From contig CAJNDS010002755.1 in the NCBI GenBank assembly GCA_905221605.1, forward strand, positions 1-64,000: DNA of 64,000 nucleotides. The letters run 5' to 3'. This stretch comes from Symbiodinium natans. Its lineage: Eukaryota; Sar; Dinophyceae; Suessiales; Symbiodiniaceae. The position numbers and the translations under genes were made by a program. The notes beneath the pieces are model-generated. The model did no database searches. It was not told the origin of the DNA and saw only the letters and a program-made list of their open reading frames with translations. The first letter of the stretch is position 1. Each line of letters starts with the position of its first letter. Positions 1-10,012 of this stretch are shown here, piece after piece.

Positions 1-726
1 GAACGGGACCCATTTGATCTCCCCGTTGGCTTGCCGGACCGCGTTCAGCAGCTTGAAGCGCGGGGTGCGGCGCCGCACCGCCCTCCGCTCCCAGGCCCAG
101 GCAGGCAGCTCCCCGTAGGCAGGCGGCTCGAAGGGGCTATCCGTCGGATGGCACGGCAAGTAGGCGTGGATATGCTCAAATGCCTTGCCCGGATCCGGCT
201 GAGCCGGCTGAACCGGCTGGGGCTCCGGCTCCTGAAGCTTTTGAGGCTCCTGGGGCTCCTGCCCCGCATCTTCTCCTTTCTCGCAAGCGCTGAGGAGCGC
301 AGGCTCGCTGCGCGAGCGCTGTAATGCCAAAAGCCTGGGAGCCACCGGCTCGTAGGAGATGAAGGTGCTTCGCTCCACCAAACGAACCTCCTCCTGCTCC
401 TCTTCAACACCACGCGGTTCAGAATCCTCAGGGCAACTCGCTGTACCATCAGCTGAATGCAGAGGCTTCCCTTGTTTTAGCGCATCCTCTTGCTCCGTCA
501 GGCTGTGGGCTCCAGGCGACCTGCGCTCAAAGACATGTCTGACTAAGTCTAGATGGATCTCTAAGCATCCCCTCCAAGGCTCTTTCTGTCTGCTGTTTTG
601 CAACGGCCTCCCGCCTGTGTCCCCGAGCTTCTTGAGCAGCTGGCTGCAGGGCTGCACTGTCCAGCCAATCCTTGGGAGGAGCTTCCTGGACGCGCTGGCG
701 AGGACCGCAACAGCTTTCGACAGCAC
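1..726 (-). pseudogene. Copy 1 of Pro/Glu-rich C-terminal ORF (runs off window edge)
   Basis: This is the first copy of the ORF seen complete at 2375-3106. It encodes an acidic, proline- and glutamate-rich protein with QEPQEPQ-type repeats and a conserved end containing HIHAYLPCHP and AWERRAVRRR. The window edge cuts it just before its stop. One substitution (GAGAAA for GAGAAC) and one in the GLSRL-encoding repeat separate it from copy 2. It lies downstream, in the same orientation, of a decayed copy of the helicase exon, so it may be only a passenger of the duplication. Function is not recognised. Confidence 0.4.
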
Positions 727-1296
727 CCATGGCGGCTTGCAACAATCTAGGTCACACTGTCCATATGCTTTCAGCCCAGCCTCGCCTGGTCGTAACAGCC
801 CTGTTCCTGCCTAGGGTGTAGGGAGCTTCTGCCCTGAATCTGAATACTTCGCCGTGACAAGCCGCATTTGCAATCGGTTTGGCATGCTTTGACCCTGCGA
901 GTCACCGAGCAAGATGTCTGGTTTTTGAATGCATTATATGGACCAAAGGGGGCGACTATGCTCGCGAGCTCATTTCCCCCCCAATTCGCAGGCTCTTCAT
1001 CACATTCATCTCACCCTCTTGGAATCTTTAAACTACTATCGATTTTTTGCAACACGCATGAAATGAAAATAAAACAGCACGCGCTACACTGATAATGTGA
1101 ATGGTGGCCGACCAAACTCGATACATGGAAAAGCCATTTATGACAAATGAAGATGCAACAACTGTTTCTTTTCTATGTCCCACCTTCGTCGCACTGTACA
1201 TTGACTTTCGGCACAGCACGTGCAAGCTCGAACTGCGATACTGTGCTGAAGTCGTCACCTGGAAAATATGGGAGGCCAATCAGGCCAGTCAGGTCT

Positions 1297-1818
1297 TCAA
1301 GAACGCATGTGCAGATCCGGACACACCAGACGCAAACATTGCGACCGAAGACGAGGTGATGACACGTCATGCAGGTCTCCAGATCTTGCCCTCCTTGTAG
1401 AAGAGATGTTTTCGCTGCACCAGAAATACCTCAATCGGACCGAGCTTTGTCTCGGGCCAACCGATCTCCTTGGCCACTTTCTTGCGGTGACCTTCTTCTT
1501 CTTCACGGCCATCATATGCATCGCGGCCAGCACGTTTTCCTCTGCATCTGCCGTTGCATCGGCCACTGTGTCCTGAAGAAGTGGATGCAATCCGGGCAAG
1601 CTATCTGAAGTGCCGAATGGTTGAAACCAGCGTCCCTCCTTGCCATCGTCCAAGACCTCTCCACGAGCGCAGAAATCATGAAGCTCCTTCTGAAGTTGCG
1701 CCTCCCCAAGCTTCTCGAAGCTGAGCAACGCATCTCTCATGGTTGCCCGGAACTTGTCAATGAAGCGCAGATCCTCTGCGCTGATGGCAACACGTAGCTC
1801 TTTTCCATACATCGTCAC
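1297..1818 (-). pseudogene. Copy 1 of helicase 3' exon, frameshifted
   Basis: The minus strand encodes the segment YGKELRVAISAEDLRFIDKF and onward, matching the intact exon at 6122-6572. It follows the parent up to VKKKKVTARK and then shifts frame: unit 1 has lost one base of the GCCAGCTTTC stretch kept in unit 3 (near 1477), so the LAKEIGWPE part is replaced by an out-of-frame tail. Upstream of YGKEL the parent coding sequence is missing because the tandem duplication begins there. It therefore lacks both a start and its proper C-terminus and is best called a truncated pseudo-exon. Confidence 0.75.
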
Positions 1819-1828
1819 AGCGCAAGTC

Positions 1829-2380
1829 GTGTACAGTTCAGTTTATCGCCATGTAGGACTCGTTGCTGCTTCCTTCTTTAGCCAGACAAATGCATCCTGG
1901 TCCAATTTTGATCGATGATCGCTGCAGGCGCTGGAGAGGCTTGTGTCTGTGCGGCAAGTAGGAACGGCAAGTAGTGGATGACATCTCGCAAGCCAAGGTT
2001 GCAGGTCCCACAGATGTATCCTCACGCGCGTAAACCTACCAGCGTGGGAACCCTGCTCGGACTTCGGGGGAACATTGTCCACCGACGCCAGGATGCTCCG
2101 GTTCTCTCACTCAAAGAAGCTGCTCCGAGCAACGCTGTGTCCAGAATGGTCTTTTGTTGCTAGCAATCAAGCGATGCGAAGCTGGTGGAATAACTGGAAG
2201 ACGGATGTGGAGCTTGCCGGGCCCATTCTTCATCCATGGCGGTCGCGACAGCCTTCTCCCAAGCATGCAACTCAGAGGCGCGCACCTGCGTGGACTCTCT
2301 ACACTTGCCCCAAAGCTTCCAAGTGCTGCCGCAGCAGCACATCTGCGCCACCCGTTGAAGCGAGCTCAAAGCTCTCATGG
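1829..2380. repeat. 3' flank segment of helicase gene, copy 1
   Basis: This ~550-bp stretch is repeated almost unchanged at 4057-4610 and in each case joins the end of one tandem unit to the next. On the minus strand two short open stretches lie in it: one of about 70 codons (2160-2393) that overlaps the end of the Pro/Glu-rich ORF in another frame, and one of about 79 codons (1843-2082). Neither shows a recognisable domain. They may be further 3' exons of the gene or untranslated sequence. Confidence 0.6.
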
Positions 2381-3106
2381 GAACGGGACCCATTTGATCT
2401 CCCCGTTGGCTTGCCGGACCGCGTTCAGCAGCTTGAAGCGCGGGGTGCGGCGCCGCACCGCCCTCCGCTCCCAGGCCCAGGCAGGCAGCTCCCCGTAGGC
2501 AGGCGGCTCGAAGGGGCTATCCGTCGGATGGCACGGCAAGTAGGCGTGGATATGCTCAAATGCCTTGCCCGGATCCGGCTGAGCCGGCTGAGCCGGCTGG
2601 GGCTCCGGCTCCTGAAGCTTTTGAGGCTCCTGGGGCTCCTGCCCCGCATCTTCTCCGTTCTCGCAAGCGCTGAGGAGCGCAGGCTCGCTGCGCGAGCGCT
2701 GTAATGCCAAAAGCCTGGGAGCCACCGGCTCGTAGGAGATGAAGGTGCTTCGCTCCACCAAACGAACCTCCTCCTGCTCCTCTTCAACACCACGCGGTTC
2801 AGAATCCTCAGGGCAACTCGCTGTACCATCAGCTGAATGCAGAGGCTTCCCTTGTTTTAGCGCATCCTCTTGCTCCGTCAGGCTGTGGGCTCCAGGCGAC
2901 CTGCGCTCAAAGACATGTCTGACTAAGTCTAGATGGATCTCTAAGCATCCCCTCCAAGGCTCTTTCTGTCTGCTGTTTTGCAACGGCCTCCCGCCTGTGT
3001 CCCCGAGCTTCTTGAGCAGCTGGCTGCAGGGCTGCACTGTCCAGCCAATCCTTGGGAGGAGCTTCCTGGACGCGCTGGCGAGGACCGCAACAGCTTTCGA
3101 CAGCAC
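2375..3106 (-). CDS. Pro/Glu-rich C-terminal ORF, copy 2 (unknown function)
   Basis: A 243-codon open frame beginning with a non-ATG codon, so it is probably an exon rather than a whole gene. The first ~45 residues are neutral with paired basic residues, the middle is acidic (EEEQEEVRLVE), and residues ~135-165 are a PQEPQ/PEPQPAQPAQP repeat, followed by a conserved tail rich in W, R and P. No catalytic motif is recognised. Position directly 3' of the helicase exons on the same strand suggests either the helicase C-terminal tail after splicing or the next gene in a one-directional cluster. The sequence is kept open in all three copies. Confidence 0.5.
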   Translation of the reverse strand: MLSKAVAVLASASRKLLPRIGWTVQPCSQLLKKLGDTGGRPLQNSRQKEPWRGCLEIHLDLVRHVFERRSPGAHSLTEQEDALKQGKPLHSADGTASCPEDSEPRGVEEEQEEVRLVERSTFISYEPVAPRLLALQRSRSEPALLSACENGEDAGQEPQEPQKLQEPEPQPAQPAQPDPGKAFEHIHAYLPCHPTDSPFEPPAYGELPAWAWERRAVRRRTPRFKLLNAVRQANGEIKWVPFP

Positions 3107-3742
3107 CCATGGCGGCTTGCAACAATCTAGGTCACACTGTCCATATGCTTTCAGCCCAGCCTCGCCTGGTCGTAACAGCCCTGTTCCTGCCTAGGGTGTA
3201 GGGAGCTTCTGCCCTGAATCTGAATACTTCGCCGTGACAAGCCGCATTTGCAATCGGTTTGGCATGCTTTGACCCTGCGAGTCACCGAGCAAGATGTCTG
3301 GTTTTTGAATGCATGAGGTGCATTCGCACACAGCGTGACTCCAGCAATGATAGCATTATATGGACCAAAGGGGGCGACTATGAGTATACTATTAAAAGAC
3401 CCCTATTAACCTTCATTATAAGACCGTAGTTGGGGCATTTACTACTTCATTATTAGAGGTCGCTAGCTCGTTTATTCGTTTTTGCCTCGCGAGCTCATTT
3501 CCCCCAATTCGCAGGCTCTTTCATCACATTCATCTCACCCTCTTGGAATCCTTAAACTAATATCGACTTTTTGCAACACGCATGAAAGGAAAATAAAACA
3601 GCACGCGCTACACTGATAATGTGAATGGTGGCCGACCAAACTCGATACATGGAAAAGCCATTTATGACAAATGAAGATGCAACAACTGTTTCTTTTCTAT
3701 GTCCCACCTTCTCCCCCCAGAAATACCTCAATCGGACCGAGC

Positions 3743-4048
3743 TCATATGCATCGCGGCCAGCACATTTTGCTCTGCATCTGCCGTTGCATCGGCCACTGT
3801 GTCCTGACGAAGTGGATGCAATCCGGCAAGCTATCTGAAGTGCCGAATGGTTGAAACCAGCGTCCCTCCTTGCCATCGTCCAAGACCTCTCCACGAGCGC
3901 AGAAATCATGAAGCTCCTTCTGAAGTTGCGCCTCCCCAAGCTTCTCGAAGCTGAGCGACGCATCTCTCATAATTGCCCGGAACTTGTCAATGAAGCGCAG
4001 ATCCTCTGCGCTGATGGCAACACGTAGCTCTTTTCCATACATCGTCAC
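3743..4048 (-). pseudogene. Copy 2 of helicase 3' exon, internally deleted
   Basis: The minus strand starts with the same YGKELRVAISAEDLRFIDKF block as the parent exon, but the frame is broken after SDSLP, where one G of a GGG run is missing relative to units 1 and 3, and the coding sequence for VKKKKVTARK...ETK has been deleted together with the following ~230 bp. Parent upstream exons are absent. This is the most eroded of the three copies and cannot encode the parent C-terminus. Confidence 0.75.
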
Positions 4049-4056
4049 AGCGCAAG

Positions 4057-4610
4057 TCGTGTACAGTTCAGTTTATCGCCATGTAGGACTCGTTGCTGCT
4101 TCCTTCTTTAGCCAGACAAATGCATCCTGGTCCAATTTTGATTGATGATCGCTGCAGGCGCTGGAGAGGCTTGTGTCTGTGCGGCAAGTAGGAACGGCAA
4201 GTAGTGGATGACATCTCGCAAGCCAAGGTTGCAGGTCCCACAGATGTATCCTCACGCGCGTAAACCTACCAGCGTGGGAACCCTGCTCGGACTTCGGGGG
4301 AACATTGTCCACCGACGCCAGGATGCTCCGGTTCTCTCACTCAAAGAAGCTGCTCCGAGCAACGCTGTGTCCAGAATGGTCTTTTGTTGCTAGCAATCAA
4401 GCGATGCGAAGCTGGTGGAATAACTGGAAGACGGATGTGGAGCTTGCCGGGCCCATTCTTCATCCATGGCGGTCGCGACAGCCTTCTCCCAAGCATGCAA
4501 CTCAGAGGCGCGCACCTGCGTGGACTCTCTACACTTGCCCCAAAGCTTCCAAGTGCTGCCGCAGCAGCACATCTGCGCCACCCGTTGAAGCGAGCTCAAA
4601 GCTCTCATGG
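4057..4610. repeat. 3' flank segment of helicase gene, copy 2
   Basis: Near-identical to 1829-2380 (one C/T difference near 4142). In this copy it directly follows, on the minus strand, the end of the intact helicase locus, so it represents the original 3' flank that was carried along when the unit duplicated. Confidence 0.6.
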
Positions 4611-5267
4611 GAACGGGACCCATTTGATCTCCCCGTTGGCTTGCCGGACCGCGTTCAGCAGCTTGAAGCGCGGGGTGCGGCGCCGCACCGCCCTCCGCTC
4701 CCAGGCCCAGGCAGGCAGCTCCCCGTAGGCAGGCGGTTCGAAGGGGCTATCCGTCGGATGGCACGGCAAGTAGGCGTGGATATGCTCAAATGCCTTGCCC
4801 GGATCCGGCTGAGCCGGCTGAGCCGGCTGGGGCTCCGGCTCCTGCGGCTTTTGAGGCTCCTGGGGCTCCTGCCCCGCATCTTCTCCGTTCTCGCAAGCGC
4901 TGAGGAGCGCAGGCTCGCTGCGCGAGCGCTGTAATGCCAAAAGCCTGGGAGCCACCGGCTCGTAGGACATGAAGGTGCTTCGCTCCACCAAACGAACCTC
5001 CTCCTGCTCCTCTTCAACACCACGCGGTTCAGAATCCTCAGGGCAACTCGCTGCACCATCGGCTGAATGAAGAGGCTTCCCTTGTGTTAGCGCATCCTCT
5101 TGCTCCGTCAGGCTGTGGGCTCCAGGCGACCTGCGCTCAAAGACATGTCTGACTAAGTCTAGATGGATCTCTAAGCATCCCCTCCAAGGCTCTTTCTGTC
5201 TGCTGTTTTGCAACGGCCTCCCGCCTGTGTCCCTGAGCTTCTTGAGCAGCTGGCTGCAGGGCTGCAC
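4605..5267 (-). CDS. Pro/Glu-rich C-terminal ORF, copy 3 (adjacent to the intact helicase exons)
   Basis: Third copy of the ORF at 2375-3106, about 95% identical in translation, with substitutions such as KLQEPEPQ to KPQEPEPQ and LGDTGG to LRDTGG. It still reads open to the same stop. This copy lies downstream of the intact helicase exon (6122-7392) and is therefore the best candidate for the functional one. Whether it is spliced to the helicase mRNA cannot be decided from the sequence; the interval 5270-6120 between them has no clear exon and would be the intron or intergenic spacer. Confidence 0.5.
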   Translation of the reverse strand: MQPCSQLLKKLRDTGGRPLQNSRQKEPWRGCLEIHLDLVRHVFERRSPGAHSLTEQEDALTQGKPLHSADGAASCPEDSEPRGVEEEQEEVRLVERSTFMSYEPVAPRLLALQRSRSEPALLSACENGEDAGQEPQEPQKPQEPEPQPAQPAQPDPGKAFEHIHAYLPCHPTDSPFEPPAYGELPAWAWERRAVRRRTPRFKLLNAVRQANGEIKWVPFP

Positions 5268-6121
5268 TGTCCAGCCAATCCTTGGGAGGAGCTTCCTGGA
5301 CGCGCTGGCGAGGACCGCAACAGCTTTCGACAGAACCCATGGCGGCTTGCAACAAGCTAGGTCACACTGTCCATATGCTTTCAGCCCAGCCTCGCCTGCT
5401 TGTAACAGCCCTGTTCCTGCCTAGGGTGTAGGGAGCTTCTGCCCTGAATCTGAATACTTCGCCGTGACAAGCCGCATTTGCAATCGGTTTGGCATGCTTT
5501 GACCCTGCGAGTCACCGAGCAAGATGTCTGGTTTTTGAATGGCATGAGGTGCATTCGCACACAGCGTAACTCCAGCAATAATGGCATTATATGGACCAAA
5601 GGGAGCGACTATGAGTATATTATTAAAAGACCCCTATTAACCCTCATTATAAGACCTTTGTTGGGGCATTTACTACTTCATTACTTAAAGTCGCTAGCTC
5701 GTTTATTCGTTGTTGCCTCGCGAGCTCATTTCCCCCAATTCGCAGGCTCTTTCATCACATGTATCTCACCCTCTTGGAATCTTTAAACTAATATCGATTT
5801 TTTGCAACACGCATGAAATGAAAATAAAACAGCACGCGCTACACTGACAATGTTAATGATGGCCTACCAAACTCGATACATGGAAAAGCCATTGATGACA
5901 AATGAAGATGCAACAACTGTTTCTTTTCTATGTCCCACCTTCGTCGCACTGTACATTGACTTTCGGCACAGCACCTGCAAGCTCGAACTGCGATACTGTG
6001 CTGAAGTCGTCACTGGGAAAATATGGGAGGCCAATCAGGCCAGCCAGGTCTTCAAGAACGCATGTGCAGATCCGGACACACCAGACGCAAACATTGCGAC
6101 CGAAGACGAGGTGATGACACG

Positions 6122-7392
6122 TCATGCAGGTCTCCAGTTCTTGCCCTCCTTGTAGAAGAGATGTTTTCGCTGCCCCAGAAATACCTCAATCGGACCGAGC
6201 TTTGTCTCGGGCCAACCGATTTCCTTGGCCAGCTTTCTTGCGGTGACCTTCTTCTTCTTCACGGCCATCATATGCATCGCGGCCAGCACGTTTTCCTCTG
6301 CATCTGCCGTTGCATCGGCCACTGTGTCCTGAAGAAGTGGATGCAATCCGGGCAAGCTATCTGAAGTGCCGAATGGTTGAAACCAGCGTCCCTCCTTGCC
6401 ATCGTCCAAGACCTCTCCACGAGCGCAGAAATCATGAAGCTCCTTCTGAAGTTGCGCCTCCCCAAGCTTCTCGGAACTGAGCAACGCATCTCTCATGGTT
6501 GCCCGGAACTTGTCAATGAATCGCAGATCCTCTGCGCTGATGGCAACACGTAGCTCTTTTCCATACATCTTCACAGCGCAGACGGAGCCAGGGCTTGAGC
6601 CACACTTCAGCATCAGCGAGGCAGCCTCTGGATCGATCGTCAGCAGGAAGTGCTTCACCTGCCACGGTTTCAGGAGCGTCAAGCCAGAGAGGAAGCATAT
6701 AGAGCCTTGGGTATACTGCACATGGCTAGCGCAGGCCAGCCAATCGCGCTTGGAAATGTCACACATGAATCCCAGAGGGTGGTAGGAATTAGGTAGGCCA
6801 GTTCTCTTCAAGGCGGCTCGTCCTTTTGCTCCTACCTCTCCGGGTATATGGACCTGCCATTTCAGCTGGTACGGATGCGAAGGCTTCTTGACAACAATCG
6901 GGACGGGGCCTGCATCTGCGGAGCCTCCCAGGTCGGCAAGGTTCATCTGGGATGAAACAGAAGCCTTGCCGCGGGTGAACTGATGAAAGACGTGCAACTC
7001 CTTCGCGACGTCGATAGGCAGCTCAGGCGTCCCTTCCTCTCCTTCTTCGAGGGAGGCAGCTTTGGAAGCTTCTGCAGCTTCTGCACACTGGATGCAGACC
7101 AGCTTTCCGACATTGCCCTTGTGCTCGAAGGTGCAGCCGCCACTGAGCCGGGACAGGTACTTAAGAAAGTTCTCTGGCTCTATAAGTGGCGCGCACTCAA
7201 GGTGCTCCACATCAAATAGTGCGCTGCGAGCAGGGTCGGCGATCTGAACCATGCGACAGGCAAGATCCTGCTCCTTCTGGCCCGATCTCATCGAAGTCAG
7301 GAGTTGGCTCGTGAAGCAAGATGCCAGAAGTCCACGCAGGAGGTCCTCGTCCCCCACAAACACTGCACCGTGCCCAGGGCGGCGGCGCTGTG
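6122..7392 (-). CDS. Helicase C-terminal exon (OB-fold-like region and tail)
   Basis: A 413-codon open block from near 7392 to a stop at 6122. It begins VFVGDEDLLRGLLASCF, comparable with the 'n..llr.aL.aGl.p' start of the OB_NTP_bind region; continues through NFLKYLSRLSGGCTFEHKG, a glutamate-rich linker, a hydrophobic stretch GSICFLSGLTLLKPW and YGKELRVAISAEDLRFIDKF; and ends LGPIEVFLGQRKHLFYKEGK plus NWRPA. The piece from YGKEL onward is what was duplicated into units 1 and 2. In the alternative frame just after GKNWRPA a cysteine-rich stretch is open (5928-6125, CMTCHH...CVWC...CTC); it could be a spliced terminal exon but may be a shadow. Confidence 0.75.
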
Positions 7393-7559
7393 AAGCACTT
7401 GGCTCACTTGGCCCTGTCTTCCATGGGTCCTAGTGCAAAAACAGGGACAGGCATCGCCCTGATTCAACCTAAAGGCCTGTCTCCTATCTCCCTCTCTCAT
7501 CCTCTCTCGCCCTTGCAGCTCCTCCTGGGGGAAGCTGCCAGCTTCGTCAGTCTCTACAC

Positions 7560-7677
7560 CGGATCTCCCCAGGCCCTTCAGTAGGAGGCGCACTTGGCGC
7601 GCTACGGGGCTGTTTGGGACCAGCAGGCCGAGGAGTCGCTGGGCAACATCATCCACTTGGACGCAGAACTCGGCCAA
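7560..7677 (-). CDS. Helicase exon (pre-OB-fold)
   Basis: Encodes AEFCVQVDDVAQRLLGLL then PNSPVARQVRLLLKGLG, a helical stretch similar to the 'l..i..ql...l' region just before the C-terminal OB-fold of DEAH helicases. The following sequence up to 7400 is not coding-like and probably an intron of about 160 bp, after which the next exon resumes with HGAVFVGDEDLLRGLL. Confidence 0.55.
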
Positions 7678-8010
7678 GCGCCTGAGACAGAAGCCAGGTC
7701 AGGTGCAAGCGTCATTTTTCAGACTGTCTTTTCAGATTGTCTTCCTCATGGTTTATAGGCGAGACCAATGTTGAAAGGACAAAGAGCGGTCTGTTTGGCA
7801 CGAGAACCTGTCAAACCCGCCGCACATTCTCTTGTTCTCTTGCTCTCTCCTGCTCCAGAGCGCTCTCTGGCTCTCTTCCTTGCCTCTGGCAGTCGCTTCC
7901 ACTTCTCCTGTTCTTCTGTTGAGTCTTCTGCTCCTGAGGTCTCGCTCACCCTTCACTGGGAAAGAGATCTTCTCAGGAATCCATTCTGTTTGCGGTGTAA
8001 GAGATGTCGG
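7678..8010 (-). other. Intron of the helicase gene
   Basis: About 330 bp without a helicase-like frame. The plus strand is rich in CTCTC/TCTTC pyrimidine runs (7830-7960), that is, purine-rich on the coding strand. Nothing else was recognised. Confidence 0.5.
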
Positions 8011-8205
8011 TCATGACATGTAGCAGAGCTGAGACCGCCTGGGGATGATGGCATGCTGCGCAGCCATCTGATTCGCGTGCTTGATCCAGGCGCGGCGGCC
8101 GCCAAGGAGCCCATCCGTGGTCGACAGCGACTGGTAGAACTCGCGGAACAGGCTTCCTTCTGACTGACAACAGGTACAAGCTTTTGAAATTGGGGCTGCT
8201 TCGGT
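8011..8205 (-). CDS. Helicase exon (post-HA2 helical region)
   Basis: Encodes SLFREFYQSLSTTDGLL followed by RRAWIKHANQMAAQHAI and ends near RRSQLCYMS. Helical and basic, it fits the 'a...w.......W...n.....al' region between HA2 and the OB-fold in this family. It is flanked by frames that lack such character. Assignment rests on position and composition, not on a unique motif. Confidence 0.5.
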   Translation of the reverse strand, partial: TEAAPISKACTCCQSEGSLFREFYQSLSTTDGLLGGRRAWIKHANQMAAQHAIIPRRSQLCYMS

Positions 8206-8357
8206 GACATGCATGTAAGCAGGGATGTATTTCTAGTATCCCTAAAACACACCGTGTGACCCAAATCCTGAAGGAGCCCCATGAAAACACGCCCAAGCCT
8301 TGATTCAAACGTACACAACAACGAACGACAGCTCCGAGCAAGAAAAAACGTTGCTTG

Positions 8358-8470
8358 TCATCCGTGGGCTCGAAGCGCCAGCGGCTCGGAGGCCTTCCCA
8401 CCATCGAAGAAGCGTCGGCTCTCGTTGCTCCTGCGCAGCTTCTGGCCCAGATCCACCGCATCCTTTGCAC
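8358..8470 (-). CDS. Helicase exon following HA2
   Basis: Encodes RAKDAVDLGQKLRRSN then ESRRFFDGGKASEPLAL, in the same frame as the HA2 exon. The pattern R..F.GG..SD.LA is the usual sequence after HA2 in DEAH/RHA helicases. Boundaries are inferred from family resemblance, with an intron of roughly 110-120 bp proposed between this block and PFSQP. Confidence 0.55.
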
Positions 8471-8589
8471 GTAGGCTTGTTTGGTGCAACATGATGCAAC
8501 CAAAGAAGCTGTTCCATACAAACCTACAAAACTGCAAAGCCTCTGTGAACTTACAAGGATATCGAAATGCATCTTGCTGTTTGTTAACC

Positions 8590-8924
8590 ACAGCATCGGT
8601 GATGGCCAGTGGGTTCGGCTGCGAAAAGGGATCCTGTATGGCCATGCTGCATGCCAGCACGATGCCATCTGCAGCACAGCCCCAGTGAATGCTCAGCCAG
8701 ATGAGGCGACAAAGGCTCAGTTCGAAAGGCAGCCGCAAGCAAATTCGTCCGAGTGTAGTGATGTCCGCATCTTCCTCGGGGGCTGCGAGAGCACAGCCTT
8801 CCGCAAGTTCTTGCCTGGCAGCTTCAACGATCGCCAGGTCTGGCGGGTCAACGAGATCTTCCAAAATAGACACTGCAGTGGCATTTTCGGCCAGGTCGTC
8901 GTTCTTTAAGTCGCAAGCCAGCAC
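8590..8924 (-). CDS. Helicase exon encoding winged-helix/HA2 (ratchet) domain
   Basis: The minus frame encodes LLACDLKNDDLAEN, ILEDLVDPPDLAIVEAARQEL, and ITTLGRICLRLPFELSLCRL followed by a GCAADG..LACSMAIQDPF segment. This matches the HA2 consensus of RHA-type helicases (L..P..P.......L...GAL...... LT.LGR..a.LPl...l.k.l......GC...a..iAa.l....PF). The frame stays open beyond DPFSQPNPLAI for about 40 codons of unconvincing sequence, probably a retained intron in that frame. Confidence 0.82.
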
Positions 8925-9154
8925 CTGGGCACAGGACGACTGGCAGATGTGTGGACGGGCACAAAGCAGAACAGACAGGAACGGAAAATTGTTGCACCGG
9001 CCTTGGCTTGCAGATACAAGCGCGGCAATGGCAGGGAGGAGGTCTCAGGACGGTCAAAGGCCGCCATGCCTTCACAGATCTTCAAAGGAAGGCAGTCTCT
9101 GACTCTGGTTGAAACAGAGCTCATGCACAGGAAGAAAGCCTTAGTGGAAGCTTC

Positions 9155-9230
9155 GAGGATAAAGACGCACCACAACTCCTTCTCGGGTACGACCCGCACG
9201 GCCGGCCCGCTGGTGGGCCGAAGCCTGTCA
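9155..9230 (-). CDS. Helicase exon with motif VI
   Basis: A short minus-strand exon too small to stand out as an ORF. In the frame read from about 9222 it encodes ASAHQRAGRAGRTREGVV followed by VRLYPRSFH and then a stop. QRAGRAGRT is the arginine-finger motif VI of DEAH helicases, and the downstream RLY is the usual continuation. The preceding exon ends in WTSQA, so the join rebuilds the family-typical SQASA.QRAGRAGR. Confidence 0.83.
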
Positions 9231-9389
9231 CTGGCCAAAGTAGCAAAAATCCTCCTCCCCTACGGGCCCCTACATGCTACAGAGCACTGCACTATACTGC
9301 ACCTAAATGACTGCGAGCTCAAGATTCAAGCTGCAGCTTGGACCGCAAAACGGCGAAACTGAGAGGACGTTTCTGTCGCTCCAGGCCCA

Positions 9390-9625
9390 GGCCTGGCTCG
9401 TCCAGCGCAGCGCCAAGTAGGACAGGCGGAGCCGCGTGTCGTACACCATCTGCTTGATCAGCCCAAGATCCAGCACTGCACAGACGTTGGGCAAGGTCAA
9501 GGAGCTCTCGGCAACATTGGAGGCAAAGACCAGATGGCATGTCTGTGGACCGGGGCCTTTGAAGACCCCAAGTTGGTCTTCCATGGGTATCTGCGAGTGC
9601 ATGGCAAAGGCCTTGAGCTGAAGAC
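9390..9625 (-). CDS. Helicase exon with motif V
   Basis: Encodes LKAFAMHSQIPMEDQLGVF, then HLVFASNVAESSLTLPNVCA and VLDLGLIKQMVYD, ending near LRWTSQA. These match the LHS..P..EQ..VF, 'FATN.AE.S.T' motif V and 'D.G..K...Y' sequences of the RecA2 domain in DEAH proteins, with Ser replacing the usual Thr in ATN. The frame runs on after WTSQA into sequence unlike the family, so the exon ends there and joins SAHQRAGRAGR in the next exon. Confidence 0.85.
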
Positions 9626-9861
9626 GCCCACTGAGACCATCTCGACCACTTCGACCATTGCGACCATTGCAGCCATTGCAAGTCGGCGAGGGCTGGTCGG
9701 AAGAATCAGACTCTGAGTCCGACTCAGCCAGCGCACCATCCTTGGCATGAAGAGTGGCCTGGCAGTCGTCGTAGAGATTGGTGATTTCCTTGTCAGGGTG
9801 GACATGCTGGAAGTTGCACTTAAGGAAACATTTGCGGGTAATGTCTTCTGCTCAACTCGAA

Positions 9862-10012
9862 GTCTCCTCAAGGCCCGGCAGGAAGACCAGAACGGTGCAG
9901 CCAGGCTCGGCCACACATGCCAAAATGTCGAGGATGAGAGGTGTGCTTATGGGCAGCAGGTCCGACAAGGCTCTGGAGTTGCTGTTGTGGTCCAGCTTGC
10001 GCCCCTCATGTC
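9862..10012 (-). CDS. Helicase exon with motif IV (FLPG)
   Basis: Short minus-strand exon of about 50 codons encoding LDHNSNSRALSDLLPI, then ILACVAEPGCTVLVFLPGLEE. VLVFLPG is the signature motif IV of DEAH helicases at the start of the second RecA-like domain. The frame has a stop just upstream and downstream, so the exon limits are bracketed to within a few codons; the upstream edge follows an AG. Confidence 0.8.

Larger units (their letters stand above)
1..6580. repeat. Tandem triplication of the helicase gene 3' end (units at 1, 2381 and 4611)
   Basis: The same sequence starts at 1, 2381 and 4611, giving periods of 2380 and 2230 bp. Homology of unit 3 with the other two stops near 6580, inside a coding exon of the helicase gene on the minus strand; beyond that only unit 3 continues into the intact gene. 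Units 1 and 2 instead continue into a ~550-bp segment (1829-2380 and 4057-4610), which is the normal 3' flank of the gene. The duplication unit therefore runs from mid-exon to past the last exon. Unit 1 lacks about 40 bp and 110 bp present in units 2 and 3 near 930-960; unit 2 lacks about 230 bp (near 3713) and about 80 bp (near 3741) that are exon sequence in units 1 and 3. Confidence 0.93.

Noticed and set aside
45-449. Repeated 134-codon and 209-codon frames in other frames of the tandem units (for example 45-449 minus, 2075-2704 plus)
   Set aside because: They overlap the Pro/Glu-rich ORF in other frames and show arginine/serine-rich translation typical of shadows of GC-rich coding sequence.
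5928-6125. Cysteine-rich 65-codon minus frame (CMTCHH...CVWC...CTC) as a zinc finger
   Set aside because: It overlaps the end of the helicase C-terminal exon in another frame and has no independent support; kept only as an alternative terminal exon.
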